Source of the DNA: Gemmata massiliana
Lineage (GTDB): Bacteria; Planctomycetota; Planctomycetia; Gemmatales; Gemmataceae
NCBI RefSeq assembly: GCF_901538265.1
Contig: NZ_LR593886.1
Coordinates: 558,001 to 622,000, forward strand
DNA length: 64,000 bases
Direction of reading: 5' to 3'
A program made the translations under genes and the position numbers. Positions 28,220 to 36,731 of this stretch are shown here, piece after piece (the first letter of the stretch is position 1; each line of letters opens with the position of its first letter). The notes under the pieces are model-generated. The model made no database searches, was not told the origin of the DNA, and saw only the letters and a list, made by a program, of their open reading frames with translations.

Positions 28220-30256
28220 ATGCGATTACAGTCCTCGCCGTGCTTCGGCGTACTCGCATTCCTCGTCCTTTCCTTCGCGGCTTCCGCAAAAAGCACAAGC
28301 GCCGAATACGCGCTCACCACACTTCCTACTCCCCCTTCCGCACTGCTAGGGGTCATTCCTTCGATTGCGTTAGTTGGTCCGGTCGCGATCGTGGCCGCCT
28401 TATTCCCCAGCGTGTTCGCGCGAATGGCCGTCGGCATGAAGCGCTGGCGCGCGTTCCTGGTCGTTGCCAGTATCAACAGCACACTCGCGCTCATCTATTT
28501 TGCCGTCTCGACGTACCGCCCGCACTGGCTCCCGGCGGGGTGGGCGTTCGCGCCGAAGTCTGTCGCCATTTACCTCACCGCGATCGCGCTCGGCGGCTTC
28601 CTGTGGGCCGGGATGCGTTACCGGCGAATGGCGTGCGACGAACCCGCCGTCACCAACGTACCGGGCAAAACTGAACTACTCGCGCTCGTCGGCCTCACGG
28701 CGTTCGCTGTGGTGTGTACCGTGCTCACGGCCGCGTTCGCGGATTGGAACAGCACACTCACCGTGCCAATGCGCGAGTTCACGTTCATCGGAATCGCGCT
28801 CTTCGTGGCGACCATCTACGCAGCCTATCGCGCTGCGACACGCGGCACCGATCTGAGCGCGGACGGAAGTATACCCGCGCTGCGACTCAGTTTTTCGGGC
28901 GAATCGGTCGGCTTGGCGACTCTGATGCTATGCGGCCTCATTACTGTACTCGTCCTCAACGGGCGCGGAAGCGAGCCAATGGCGACCGGTATCGAGACCG
29001 GCGATGCAGAGCGTAACTTCGCGCCGCGCCTCGTGGGAGAACCCGTTGCGATCGAGGCGTTTGAACTCGAAAACGGTAAGCCCGAGAAATCCTTGGGCCG
29101 CATCATGTCGAACCTCGTACTCGACGGTGATCGACTGTATTTCGGGGTGCAACGCCCAATCGATGGGTGCCTGCTCGCGATGAATCGGCACACGGGTCAG
29201 ATCGAGTGGGCCGTGGACGCGGTCGGTGATCCGCTCCGCACGGTGTACTGCACGCCGACGATCGAGGGCGGCAAAGTGTATTGCGGTGAGGGGATGCACC
29301 ACGATAAAGGGTGCCGGCTGTTTTGTGTGAATGCGAGCGACGGAAACCCCGCCTGGAAAGAGCCGTTCAAAACGAGCAGTCACACGGAGGGCGCGCCGGC
29401 CGTTGCGAACGGCAAAGTGTACTTCCCCGCGGGCGACGACGGGCTGTTCTGCGCGGACGCGAATACGGGCGCGAAGCTCTGGCAATTCCCCGGCGGAAAG
29501 GAGCGAGGTATTCACATTGATGCCGCTCCCGTGGTCGCGAACGGAACCGTGTTCGTCGGGAGCGGGCTTTACTCCTACGTCGCAGTGGCCCTCGACGCGA
29601 ACACCGGGGAAGAGAAGTGGCGCACGGACTTAAAGCTTCGCTCGTTCGGGGCACCGGTCGCGAGCGGCAGCAAAGTGTTCTACGGCGTCGGCACCGGGAA
29701 CATGGGGTTCGACACGTTCCACTACGACGAAGAGGGCGAAGAGCGCGAAAAAGAACCGGCCGGCTCGGTGTGCTGCCTCGATGCGGCGGCCGGCAAAGAA
29801 GAATGGCGCTACCTGTTGCCCAGGTCCGTCCACACCGGACTCGCGGTCGATGCGTTCTCGGTCTACGCCGGGTGTCGCGACGGGAACGTGTACGCCATCG
29901 ATCGCAAGACCGGCAAACTGCGCTGGCGTGTGGGTATCGGGAGTGCGGTCGCGAGCGCGCCGGCCGTGGCGTCGGCGGGCGGGTTCCCGGTCGCGGTGTA
30001 CGCGATCTCGCGCGAGGGGCGGATGTTCTGCCTCAACCCGCAAACGGGCGCGGTACAGTGGTGGCGCGGGAAGCTGCCGGGGTTCGGCTGGCGCGGGGAC
30101 GAGTTCGACGTCATGTGTTCGCCGCTCGTCGTCACCACGCCGACCGCGACCGGCAGCAAGCGAACGATCTACATTGGCGGGATGACTGTTGACCCGAACA
30201 ACCCTCTGCTCCGGCACGTCGCGGTGTTCAAGTTCGAGGACGTGATCGGGGAGTAG
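28220..30256 (+). CDS. PQQ-like beta-propeller membrane protein
   Basis: A 678-aa protein. After a signal-like start come about six hydrophobic segments (to residue 260). From about 300 there is an extracytoplasmic beta-propeller made of repeats such as GDRLYFGVQRPIDGCLLAMNRHTGQIEW, GKVYFPAGDDGLFCADANTGAKLW and GNVYAIDRKTGKLRW, each with the A-x-D-x-x-T-G-x-x-x-W pattern of PQQ_2/YVTN propellers. There are roughly seven blades. No PQQ-binding residues can be confirmed, so an enzymatic role is doubtful; binding or scaffolding is as likely. An AGAAGGA site precedes the ATG at 28220. It is convergent with the sensor kinase, just one base between stops. Confidence 0.75.
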   Translation: MRLQSSPCFGVLAFLVLSFAASAKSTSAEYALTTLPTPPSALLGVIPSIALVGPVAIVAALFPSVFARMAVGMKRWRAFLVVASINSTLALIYFAVSTYRPHWLPAGWAFAPKSVAIYLTAIALGGFLWAGMRYRRMACDEPAVTNVPGKTELLALVGLTAFAVVCTVLTAAFADWNSTLTVPMREFTFIGIALFVATIYAAYRAATRGTDLSADGSIPALRLSFSGESVGLATLMLCGLITVLVLNGRGSEPMATGIETGDAERNFAPRLVGEPVAIEAFELENGKPEKSLGRIMSNLVLDGDRLYFGVQRPIDGCLLAMNRHTGQIEWAVDAVGDPLRTVYCTPTIEGGKVYCGEGMHHDKGCRLFCVNASDGNPAWKEPFKTSSHTEGAPAVANGKVYFPAGDDGLFCADANTGAKLWQFPGGKERGIHIDAAPVVANGTVFVGSGLYSYVAVALDANTGEEKWRTDLKLRSFGAPVASGSKVFYGVGTGNMGFDTFHYDEEGEEREKEPAGSVCCLDAAAGKEEWRYLLPRSVHTGLAVDAFSVYAGCRDGNVYAIDRKTGKLRWRVGIGSAVASAPAVASAGGFPVAVYAISREGRMFCLNPQTGAVQWWRGKLPGFGWRGDEFDVMCSPLVVTTPTATGSKRTIYIGGMTVDPNNPLLRHVAVFKFEDVIGE

Positions 30257-30257
30257 C

Positions 30258-31643
30258 TCACGCGCTCCCCGCGCGCGGCAGCGTCACGCGGAACGTCGTC
30301 CCCTTGCCGAGTTTGCTGTTCACGCGGACCTGCCCGCGCATCGCTTGAACGAGGTGCTTGACGATCGACAGCCCCAAACCGGTGCTCCCCTCCGCGCGCC
30401 CACGGGCCTTGTCCACGCGGTAGAAGCGCTCGAACACGCGGTTCACGTCCGTTTCCGGGATGCCGATTCCGGTGTCCTCGACCTCGAAGCTCACCGTTTC
30501 CGTGGTCGCCCCCCAACGCACCGTGATCCGCCCGCCGTTGGGCGTGTACTTGATCGCGTTGTCCACGAGGTTGTCCATCACCTGCCGCAGCGCGTCCGGG
30601 TCGGCCCACGCCGCCACGTTCGCGGGCGCGTCCGACGGGGGCTTCTCCACCATCGTCAGCGTTTTCGTTTCGGCCCGTGGGTGGTGTCGCTCGACGCAGT
30701 CGGTAATCGCGCGGTCCAGCACCACCACGCGCGGTTCGAGCGCGAGCGAACCGGACTCAATCTTGGACAGGCTCAGCATGTCCTTGATGAGATCGGCCAA
30801 CCGATCGGCCTCGCGCGCGACCTGCTCCAGAAACGCAGCCAGTATGTCCGGGTCTTCGGACGCGCCGTCGATGAGTGCCTCCACACTCGACTTGATGACG
30901 GCCAGCGGCGTCTTCAGTTCGTGCGATGCGTTCGCGACGAAGTCTTGCCGCATCCGCTCGGCCTGACGGATCTCCGTCGTGTCATTCACCACAACCACCG
31001 CGCCCGGCATCCCGTGTCCGGGGAACCGCGACACGTACACCTCCATGTGCCGCCCACCGGACCCGGGAACGTCGAACTCCTCGCGGTGCGCCTCTGTCGT
31101 CGTCAGGCCGTTCTCGACGACCGTGTGGAACGGGGCCAGGCGCGTCACGTTGCACAGTTGCTCGTTCACGGCCTTGCGCGGATCGAATTCGAGCAACTGC
31201 CCGGCGCGCTCGTTGGCGAACAGAACGCGCCGCTTGTCGTCGATGGCGATGACCCCCTCCACCATCCCCGAGAGGATCGCGCGGAGCTGCTCGCGGTCGT
31301 GATCGAGCAGTCGGAACGTGGACGCGAGCCGACCGCTCATCGCGTTGAACGTCTCGGCCAGTTCCGAGTGCTCCGCGCTCCCGGCCACCCGGATCTTGTG
31401 TCCCAAGTCGCCGTCGGCCAGTTTGCGCGCGCCTTCTTGAAGCTCGACCAGCGGGCGCGCGAACCACCGCGCCAGCACGAACGCCGCGCCGATCGCGAGT
31501 ATCACCACGACCAGCAGCGCGGTCGCGACCTCGCGCACGAGGTCGTTGAACACCTCTTCGGCGCGCTGGAACGTGAGCAACCCCAGCAACCCCACGGTCG
31601 CGATCACGAGCAGCAGGTACGTCGAGAAAAGCCGCCAAAACAT
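30258..31643 (-). CDS. PhoR-like sensor histidine kinase
   Basis: A 461-aa kinase: two close hydrophobic helices (about 5-24 and 40-58) with scarcely 15 residues between them, HAMP (60-112), PAS (118-225), HisKA with H241 in ASHELKTPL, and an HATPase (DNLVDNAIKYTPNGG, DTGIGI, GSTGLGLSIVKHLV, GKGTTF). Layout matches PhoR. The loop outside the membrane is too short to sense a ligand itself, which suggests that a membrane partner or the PAS domain supplies the signal. No response regulator or Pho genes are next to it. The ATG at 31643 is preferred to the longer frame (MFWRLFSTYLLL starts the helix). Confidence 0.9.
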   Translation of the reverse strand: MFWRLFSTYLLLVIATVGLLGLLTFQRAEEVFNDLVREVATALLVVVILAIGAAFVLARWFARPLVELQEGARKLADGDLGHKIRVAGSAEHSELAETFNAMSGRLASTFRLLDHDREQLRAILSGMVEGVIAIDDKRRVLFANERAGQLLEFDPRKAVNEQLCNVTRLAPFHTVVENGLTTTEAHREEFDVPGSGGRHMEVYVSRFPGHGMPGAVVVVNDTTEIRQAERMRQDFVANASHELKTPLAVIKSSVEALIDGASEDPDILAAFLEQVAREADRLADLIKDMLSLSKIESGSLALEPRVVVLDRAITDCVERHHPRAETKTLTMVEKPPSDAPANVAAWADPDALRQVMDNLVDNAIKYTPNGGRITVRWGATTETVSFEVEDTGIGIPETDVNRVFERFYRVDKARGRAEGSTGLGLSIVKHLVQAMRGQVRVNSKLGKGTTFRVTLPRAGSA

Positions 31644-31913
31644 AGGGATTGTATGGCTTGTGTGAAGGTGAGAATTTTGCCGTTCGGATGTGATTGTAAC
31701 AAGTGCGACGTCGATTGGATTGATTCGCACTCGGGATCGCGGAGATAAGACGTCTGCGAAGCGCGCGGCGCGATTTCGTGACACCGGTTCGGGAAACGTT
31801 CACGCCCCTGCTTCCGATTCACTCCCCGGCGCTGCTTTTGCACAGCGAACCAAAAAAACGTTCGCCCGGCGACCAATACACTTCACATCGCCCACCTCTT
31901 CACGGAGCATCCC
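31644..31913. other. 270-bp divergent control region between the sensor kinase and the DJ-1/PfpI gene
   Basis: No gene seen. The region is moderately AT-rich next to the kinase start (TTGTATGGCTTGTG, GATTGTAACAAG) and may hold both promoters, but no pair of boxes with correct spacing stands out. Confidence 0.4.
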
Positions 31914-32438
31914 ATGAGCCTCGCGGGTAAGCGCGTCGCGGTGTTGGTCGAGCAGCAGTATCAGGAAATGGAAGTGTGGTACCCGGTGTACCGGTTGCGG
32001 GAGGCCGGGTGCGAAGTGGTGCTCGTCGGCCCCGAGGCCGGGAAGACGTACCCGAGCAAACTCGGCTACCCCGCAAAAGCGGACGCCTCCGCCAAGGACG
32101 CCAGCGCCGATCGCTTCCACGCGATCGTGATCCCCGGCGGTTTTGCGCCCGACTACATCCGTCGGAGCGAACCGATGCTCAAGCTCGTGCGCGACCTGTT
32201 CGCGCAGGGCAAGCCGGTCGCGGCGATTTGTCACGGCCCGTGGGTGTTGTGCAGCACGACCGCGCTGAAGGGCAAAAAGGTAACGTGCTTCCACTCCATC
32301 AAGGACGACGTGACCAACGCAGGCGGGACTTACGTCGATCAGGAAGTGGTGATTGATGGCAACGTCATCACGAGCCGCACGCCGGAGGATTTGCCTGCGT
32401 TCGTGGTCGCGATCATCGAGCAGATGCAAAAGGGGTGA
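31914..32438 (+). CDS. DJ-1/PfpI-family protein (type 1 glutamine-amidotransferase-like)
   Basis: A 174-aa protein with the flavodoxin-like DJ-1 fold: KRVAVLVEQQYQEMEVWYP, VIPGGFAPDYIRR, and AAICHGPWVL holding the reactive C106 (nucleophile elbow) with a neighbouring His, plus the acidic E18/E20. Bacterial PfpI-type members have been reported as proteases or as glyoxal deglycases/chaperones; which holds here is not known. It is expressed alone. ATG at 31914 with ACGGAG upstream. It lies immediately before the AT-rich island that carries the DUF262 gene, a convenient end-point for the insertion. Confidence 0.88.
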   Translation: MSLAGKRVAVLVEQQYQEMEVWYPVYRLREAGCEVVLVGPEAGKTYPSKLGYPAKADASAKDASADRFHAIVIPGGFAPDYIRRSEPMLKLVRDLFAQGKPVAAICHGPWVLCSTTALKGKKVTCFHSIKDDVTNAGGTYVDQEVVIDGNVITSRTPEDLPAFVVAIIEQMQKG

Positions 32439-32528
32439 AGTATCGGGCCGCAGCTCAAAAATTTTGAGGAAACTGGTTGAGATGCACGACGTCTCGTTTG
32501 AATGAGATGCCGCATTTCAACCACTTTT

Positions 32529-34220
32529 CTATTTCTCACTTGCGATTTCCCGTGGATGTGGATATGCCAGCACTATTGCATTCGCCATATCTGCAGTTCG
32601 CTTTTCAATTGCTGTATTGTTCCATCCTGTAAGCTTGCAAAGTTCACGAGTCATAGCAATGTCCGAAGTCGCGTAAGTATCCTTTTTGAGGCTAAATGGG
32701 CCATTTGATATTTTGATGTTTCTTTTGCCCGCAAGAAGAGTTAGGTTGCCAAGCTTTGTGCAGTAGCGTTTTACGTCTACGGGCTTTATCTGCGATTCTG
32801 CCAATGCGGAGCTGCTTGGAGTCTGTGGGAAGATATGTTCTACATGTACGCGAGACGGCTCGTCGACTACTAGTTCTGTTGGGTGCAAGTGTTCATTAAT
32901 TCTAATGAGTAGCACCCTCCATTGAGGAGAAACTCGAACTAGTTCGATTTTCTTGATAGCTGCGGTGACTTCATCATTGCTTGGAACGGGATCAAAATCT
33001 TTGAGTTTGGCTATGTCACTTAAATCTTTCGATGGGTCACGCAAGGTGGCAGCTAGCGCGTGGTAAAACCCTTCAAGCATGCTTGAATTTCGTCCACATA
33101 TCACTGAATGCCTTACTATTATCGACTCGCAAATTTTTGCTATTGCTTCAAAATCTTTGCTGCGATATTTCGCTGCGGCTAGAAGGGCTGGCCGGCAACT
33201 TCGCGCATTGAAGTCGCTAAGTCGTGCGAGAATCTTGCTGGCTTCACGTCCCCACTGGCATTGTTTTTGAGAACTTGGAGCGCAAATTTCTCGATATACT
33301 CTTGCGAGAGATTCAAGATCGGCAACGAAGTTAGTTGCCGCGGAGACACTCATGTTCTCGATGTGCTTCTTGTACGAATCGTAGAGATTGTTTTTGCGCA
33401 CGAATCCATGACATGCGATCCAGTAAGTGCGAAGGAATCCAACTATATCATCTTCTGTAAGTTCGGTAATACTTGTCCACAACTCGACTGCTTCATCGAT
33501 ATCACTTCCGCAGCGCGACAAAATCTTATTCTTTACCAAGTCGGCGGCGCTTAAGGCCATGCCGCGATCATTAAGTGTTTCAAACAGACGAAAAGCATCA
33601 CGCTCAGACGGAGCGGAAATTCTAACAATCTCCACCTCGTAAAGAAGTCGCTCCAGCATTGCAACTTCTGCCGGTAAGCCATGCGCGAACAGTGGGTTAC
33701 TCGATGCGTAATATTTGATTCGCTCTGTTAGAGTTGCGATAGCTTGGCCAAGCTGTGTATCTTTAATCTCCGGTAGCAGAGCATCACTCGGCTTGGTCAG
33801 GAGATGCTCAAATATGATTGCATCTTGAGGCTGCAAGATGATTTTTGGAGTGCGTTTGGCTCGCAATCGCCTTGAGAATAGATAGGCTGCATATTCATCG
33901 ACATCCGGCACATCTGCGTTTCTAACACGCTCAAGCAAGACGGCCAGAAGCAAAGATAAAGTAGTTAATCGCTGCTGTCCATCAAGAACTATCTCGCCTA
34001 GCTCCTGATCGTCATTATTTGCTTGGGCAAGAACAATTGATCCTAAAAAATAAGGAAGATCGGCCTTGTCTGTAGGCGAGAAAATATCATCCGCAAGTTG
34101 GGAAACTTCGGTTTCACTCCATGAGTACGGTCTCTGAAACATCGGGACACGGAAGATTGCCGTACCCGGTGATAAAAGTAGCTCTAGGGTTTGGGACAAA
34201 ACATCGTACTTGGCGCTCAT
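32529..34220 (-). CDS. DUF262/DUF1524 protein (GmrSD-like restriction or defence nuclease)
   Basis: A 563-aa protein. Residues about 10-240 are DUF262 (ParB-like nucleotide-hydrolysing domain): FQRPYSW (28-34), the hallmark DGQQR (80-84) and F-E-T-L-N-D-R-G with the S-x-A-D-L-V-K-N motif (near 217-232). The C-terminus is a DUF1524 HNH endonuclease: HVEHIFPQTP (459-468) and GNLTLLAGKRN (491-501). GmrSD-type enzymes cleave glucosylated or otherwise modified phage DNA; others of this fused type are stand-alone defence nucleases. The gene is far more AT-rich than all neighbours, with codon use to match, a sign of recent acquisition. There is no partner methylase, so modification-dependent activity is likelier than classical restriction. 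ATG at 34220. Confidence 0.88.
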   Translation of the reverse strand: MSAKYDVLSQTLELLLSPGTAIFRVPMFQRPYSWSETEVSQLADDIFSPTDKADLPYFLGSIVLAQANNDDQELGEIVLDGQQRLTTLSLLLAVLLERVRNADVPDVDEYAAYLFSRRLRAKRTPKIILQPQDAIIFEHLLTKPSDALLPEIKDTQLGQAIATLTERIKYYASSNPLFAHGLPAEVAMLERLLYEVEIVRISAPSERDAFRLFETLNDRGMALSAADLVKNKILSRCGSDIDEAVELWTSITELTEDDIVGFLRTYWIACHGFVRKNNLYDSYKKHIENMSVSAATNFVADLESLARVYREICAPSSQKQCQWGREASKILARLSDFNARSCRPALLAAAKYRSKDFEAIAKICESIIVRHSVICGRNSSMLEGFYHALAATLRDPSKDLSDIAKLKDFDPVPSNDEVTAAIKKIELVRVSPQWRVLLIRINEHLHPTELVVDEPSRVHVEHIFPQTPSSSALAESQIKPVDVKRYCTKLGNLTLLAGKRNIKISNGPFSLKKDTYATSDIAMTRELCKLTGWNNTAIEKRTADMANAIVLAYPHPREIASEK

Positions 34221-34346
34221 GGTTCGCCTCTGACCAATGACTGCATCTACTTGTAGTCTTGCTTTGAGATGGGACAGAGCTTACTGCGCATATCATCTGG
34301 ACACAAGCTTTGTGCAAGCCACTTTGCGAATAGTGCATTGCCCCAC
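34221..34346. other. Upstream flank of the DUF262 gene, part of the AT-rich island
   Basis: AT-rich like the gene. On the minus strand TTGCAC, 17 bases, GATATG lies before the DUF262 start, a weak promoter candidate. CACAAGCTTTGTG is almost palindromic. Normal GC resumes at the VOC gene stop (34347). Confidence 0.35.
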
Positions 34347-34862
34347 TTACTGGCACTCACCGAATACCAATACGTGGCCATCCGGGTCGGTGACGGTGAA
34401 CTCGCGGCAACCGTACTGTCGCTGCTGTATCGGTCCCACTCCCGGAACCTTCCCGGCCACTGCGTCGCGGATCGCGCCGATGTCGAGCACTCGAATGTAG
34501 GCGCTCATACCCGAACCAATTGCACCGGGCGCCTGGGTACCCGTAGCGACTTTCTGCAACATCAACTCTGTTCCGTCGCGACGGAGGATGGCGAATACTG
34601 GTTCGCCGGATGGACTGAACGGATCTGCTGAAAACCCGAGCGCGTCCCGGTACCAATCGATCGATACAGCCACGCTCTTCACCTGTAGCACCGGCACCGC
34701 GGCGCGAATTCCGCGGCGCACAGTTCTGGTGTTAATAAGAGCGGCAGCAGCTTCGCCGGAAGCGGATGAGACCAACGCTTGAACTTCCTGACGGAGAGCC
34801 AGGAATTGTCGAACGAGGGCTTCGCTGGCGGCGGGAATTTCAAGCGTGACGGTTGTGCTCAT
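34347..34862 (-). CDS. VOC/glyoxalase-family protein
   Basis: A 171-aa protein. Residues about 55-171 are one VOC module: VLQVKSVAVSIDWYRDALGF, then EPVFAILRRDGTELMLQ, and the closing EFTVTDPDGHVLVFGE, which has the metal-ligand-like Glu at the end and a His in DGH. Such proteins include glyoxalases, bleomycin-binding and fosfomycin-related enzymes; the substrate is unknown. The first 50 residues (MSTTVTLEIPAASEALV) form an extra N-terminal helix-type region, not part of VOC. The ATG at 34862 is preferred; a longer frame begins in the next gene. Its 3' end marks the island border. Confidence 0.75.
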   Translation of the reverse strand: MSTTVTLEIPAASEALVRQFLALRQEVQALVSSASGEAAAALINTRTVRRGIRAAVPVLQVKSVAVSIDWYRDALGFSADPFSPSGEPVFAILRRDGTELMLQKVATGTQAPGAIGSGMSAYIRVLDIGAIRDAVAGKVPGVGPIQQRQYGCREFTVTDPDGHVLVFGECQ

Positions 34863-35032
34863 CGAACGTCTGTGCTTGCGGGATCGGGTTACCTCAATTA
34901 TCCAGTTCCCGACAACCGCACCAGAGAACTTGGTTACACCCGGCCCCGGCAGGCCGGGTAACTCGGCTAGACACCGCCGGCGGGCGTGATATGAGGCCGT
35001 TAATTGGCCCCGCGAACCGGCGGAGAATAGCA

Positions 35033-35605
35033 ATGCGCGGAATGGGCTCTCTGGGTCTCGTTGCAGTCGGGTTGGCCGTTGGCATGGCGGCCACGATGTT
35101 CTACTTCGGTCAACCCCGGCCCGCGGCCGCGGCGTCCAACGACCGCTTCCAGGACTACATCATGGCGACCGGCGCCGTGTCGGTGAACCCGCGCGTGCAG
35201 ACCGACGGCGTCTGGCTCCTCGACTACAAGGCCGGCAAGTTGCTCGGCACCGTCATCGACCGCACGCAAGGGAAGATCGTCGGTTGGGCTGAAGTCGATC
35301 TCACCACGGAATTCGGGCTGAAGGCGCAGCAAGACGTTCACTTCATGATGACCACGGGCTACGTCACACAGGGGCAGTCGGCGCTGTACCTCTCGGAAAC
35401 CAGCACCGGGCAGTTCGGCGTGTACACGATGGGGCCAGGTGCTAACGGCAACGGGATCGTCATCCGCCGGCACGACATGACGAAGTTCCGTCAGCAGGTC
35501 GCCGCACAACCGCAAGTGGGTGTTCCGCCGGCGGCCCCCCTTCCGGGCGGCGCCCCCGTGCTTCCGGGGCTCTCGGACCCGTCGGTTCCGAACAAAATGC
35601 CGTAA
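35033..35605 (+). CDS. Exported protein of unknown function
   Basis: A 190-aa protein with a signal anchor or peptide (residues about 5-28, ending A-A-A-A-S). The mature part begins FQDYIMATGAVSVNPRVQTDGVWLLDYKAGKLLGT, a compact beta-rich domain with the D-G-V-W-L-L-D-Y pattern seen in other planctomycete exported proteins, followed by a Pro/Gly-rich tail (PPAAPLPGGAPVLPG). Function unknown. The ATG at 35033 has GGAGA seven bases before it; an ATG at 34991 is possible. It ends in a strong hairpin. Confidence 0.65.
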   Translation: MRGMGSLGLVAVGLAVGMAATMFYFGQPRPAAAASNDRFQDYIMATGAVSVNPRVQTDGVWLLDYKAGKLLGTVIDRTQGKIVGWAEVDLTTEFGLKAQQDVHFMMTTGYVTQGQSALYLSETSTGQFGVYTMGPGANGNGIVIRRHDMTKFRQQVAAQPQVGVPPAAPLPGGAPVLPGLSDPSVPNKMP

Positions 35606-35625
35606 CCTTTGTGGTACGATTCGGT

Positions 35626-35680
35626 GCGAACACCCACGGCAAGCCGTGGGTGTTCGCGTTTCTACTGTTCGCGTTTCTAC
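35626..35680 (+). terminator. Terminator hairpin followed by an exact 15-bp duplication
   Basis: Arms 35626-35640 and 35643-35657 (GCGAACACCCACGGC) pair over 15 bp with a two-base loop, and GTTT follows. The stretch from 35651 to 35665 is repeated exactly at 35666-35680 (unit TGTTCGCGTTTCTAC). Confidence 0.75.
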
Positions 35681-35728
35681 ATTAAACGTAGCGAATTAAC
35701 TGCACTTTCTCCCCGCACGAGTCGGGCG

Positions 35729-36568
35729 ATGATCGACGTTCACATCCACGCCGTTCCGCCGAACTTGCCGGGGGTGGGGTCGCTCTCGCCGCTCCTCCGT
35801 GAGCCCCCGGAGCGCGTCGCGGCCGAGTTGCGGCGCGAGATGCAAACCGCGGGCATGTCCCACGCCTTCGCGATGGGGGCGTGGAACGCGGGGGACGACG
35901 ACCCGCTCGGCATCAACAGCACACTGGAGATCACCCCGTTCGTCCCCGGTCTGCGCCCGATCGGGATCGCGGACCCGACGCGGACCGACTCCGAGCACTT
36001 TCACAAAGTGGAGCGACTCCTCGCGAACGGGGCCGTGGTCGCGCTGAAGGGGTACCTCGGGTACCTCCACTTCGAGCCGGCCCACCCGAACTACCAGCGG
36101 TACTACGAACTCGCGGCCAAGTACCGGGTTCCCGTAATGTTCCACACCGGCGACACCTACTCGCCGCAAGCGAAACTCAAATACGCGCACCCGCTCGGAG
36201 TTGATGAGGTCGCGGTCGATCACCCGGAGTGTCGGTTCGTGATGTGTCACCTCGGCAACCCGTGGATGACCGACGCGGCCGAGGTGATCTACAAGAATGT
36301 CAACGTCTGGGCCGATCTCTCCGGCCTCCTGGTCGGCGACGACGGGAGCTTTGCCTCGGAGGAGGGGCGCGAGGCCGCGTCCGAACTCGCGCACGGTATC
36401 CGGCGCGCGATGAAGTACTCGGAGCGCCCGAACCGGTTCGTGTACGGCACCGACTGGCCGCTCGCGCCGATGGCCGCGTACCGCGAGTTCATCCGAGACG
36501 CCGTCGCCCCCGAGTACCACGAACAGGTCTTCGAGGAGAACGCTCGGCGCTTGTTCCGCCTGGGTTGA
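35729..36568 (+). CDS. Amidohydrolase-2 family metal-dependent hydrolase
   Basis: A 279-aa TIM-barrel hydrolase. MIDVHIHAVPPNL supplies the H-x-H metal ligands, VMFHTGDTY a third His on the next strand, RFVMCHLGNPWM the fourth, and FVYGTDWPLAP the conserved Asp near the end. Members decarboxylate or hydrolyse small carboxylates and lactones. Substrate unknown. ATG at 35729 is the family start; a longer frame upstream runs through the hairpin. It is on its own, with a 163-bp gap before the kinase-FGE gene, which runs towards it. Confidence 0.82.
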   Translation: MIDVHIHAVPPNLPGVGSLSPLLREPPERVAAELRREMQTAGMSHAFAMGAWNAGDDDPLGINSTLEITPFVPGLRPIGIADPTRTDSEHFHKVERLLANGAVVALKGYLGYLHFEPAHPNYQRYYELAAKYRVPVMFHTGDTYSPQAKLKYAHPLGVDEVAVDHPECRFVMCHLGNPWMTDAAEVIYKNVNVWADLSGLLVGDDGSFASEEGREAASELAHGIRRAMKYSERPNRFVYGTDWPLAPMAAYREFIRDAVAPEYHEQVFEENARRLFRLG

Positions 36569-36731
36569 GCACGTTCTCATCCGTGACCAGCACCTCGCTC
36601 GTGCCCTCGAACCACCCGTCCCGCCGCAGCGCGAGAGGTCGGTGTAGATGTGCGGCTTCCCTTGTGGCAGCCGGTTTCGGAAGTGCATCAACAAATAACA
36701 GCGTCCAGCCCCTTGCGAGTGAGGCGCCGAT

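Noticed and set aside
32440..34346. Direct repeats or attachment sites bounding the AT-rich island
   Set aside because: I could not find matching sequences of more than a few bases at the two edges, so the mode of entry remains open.
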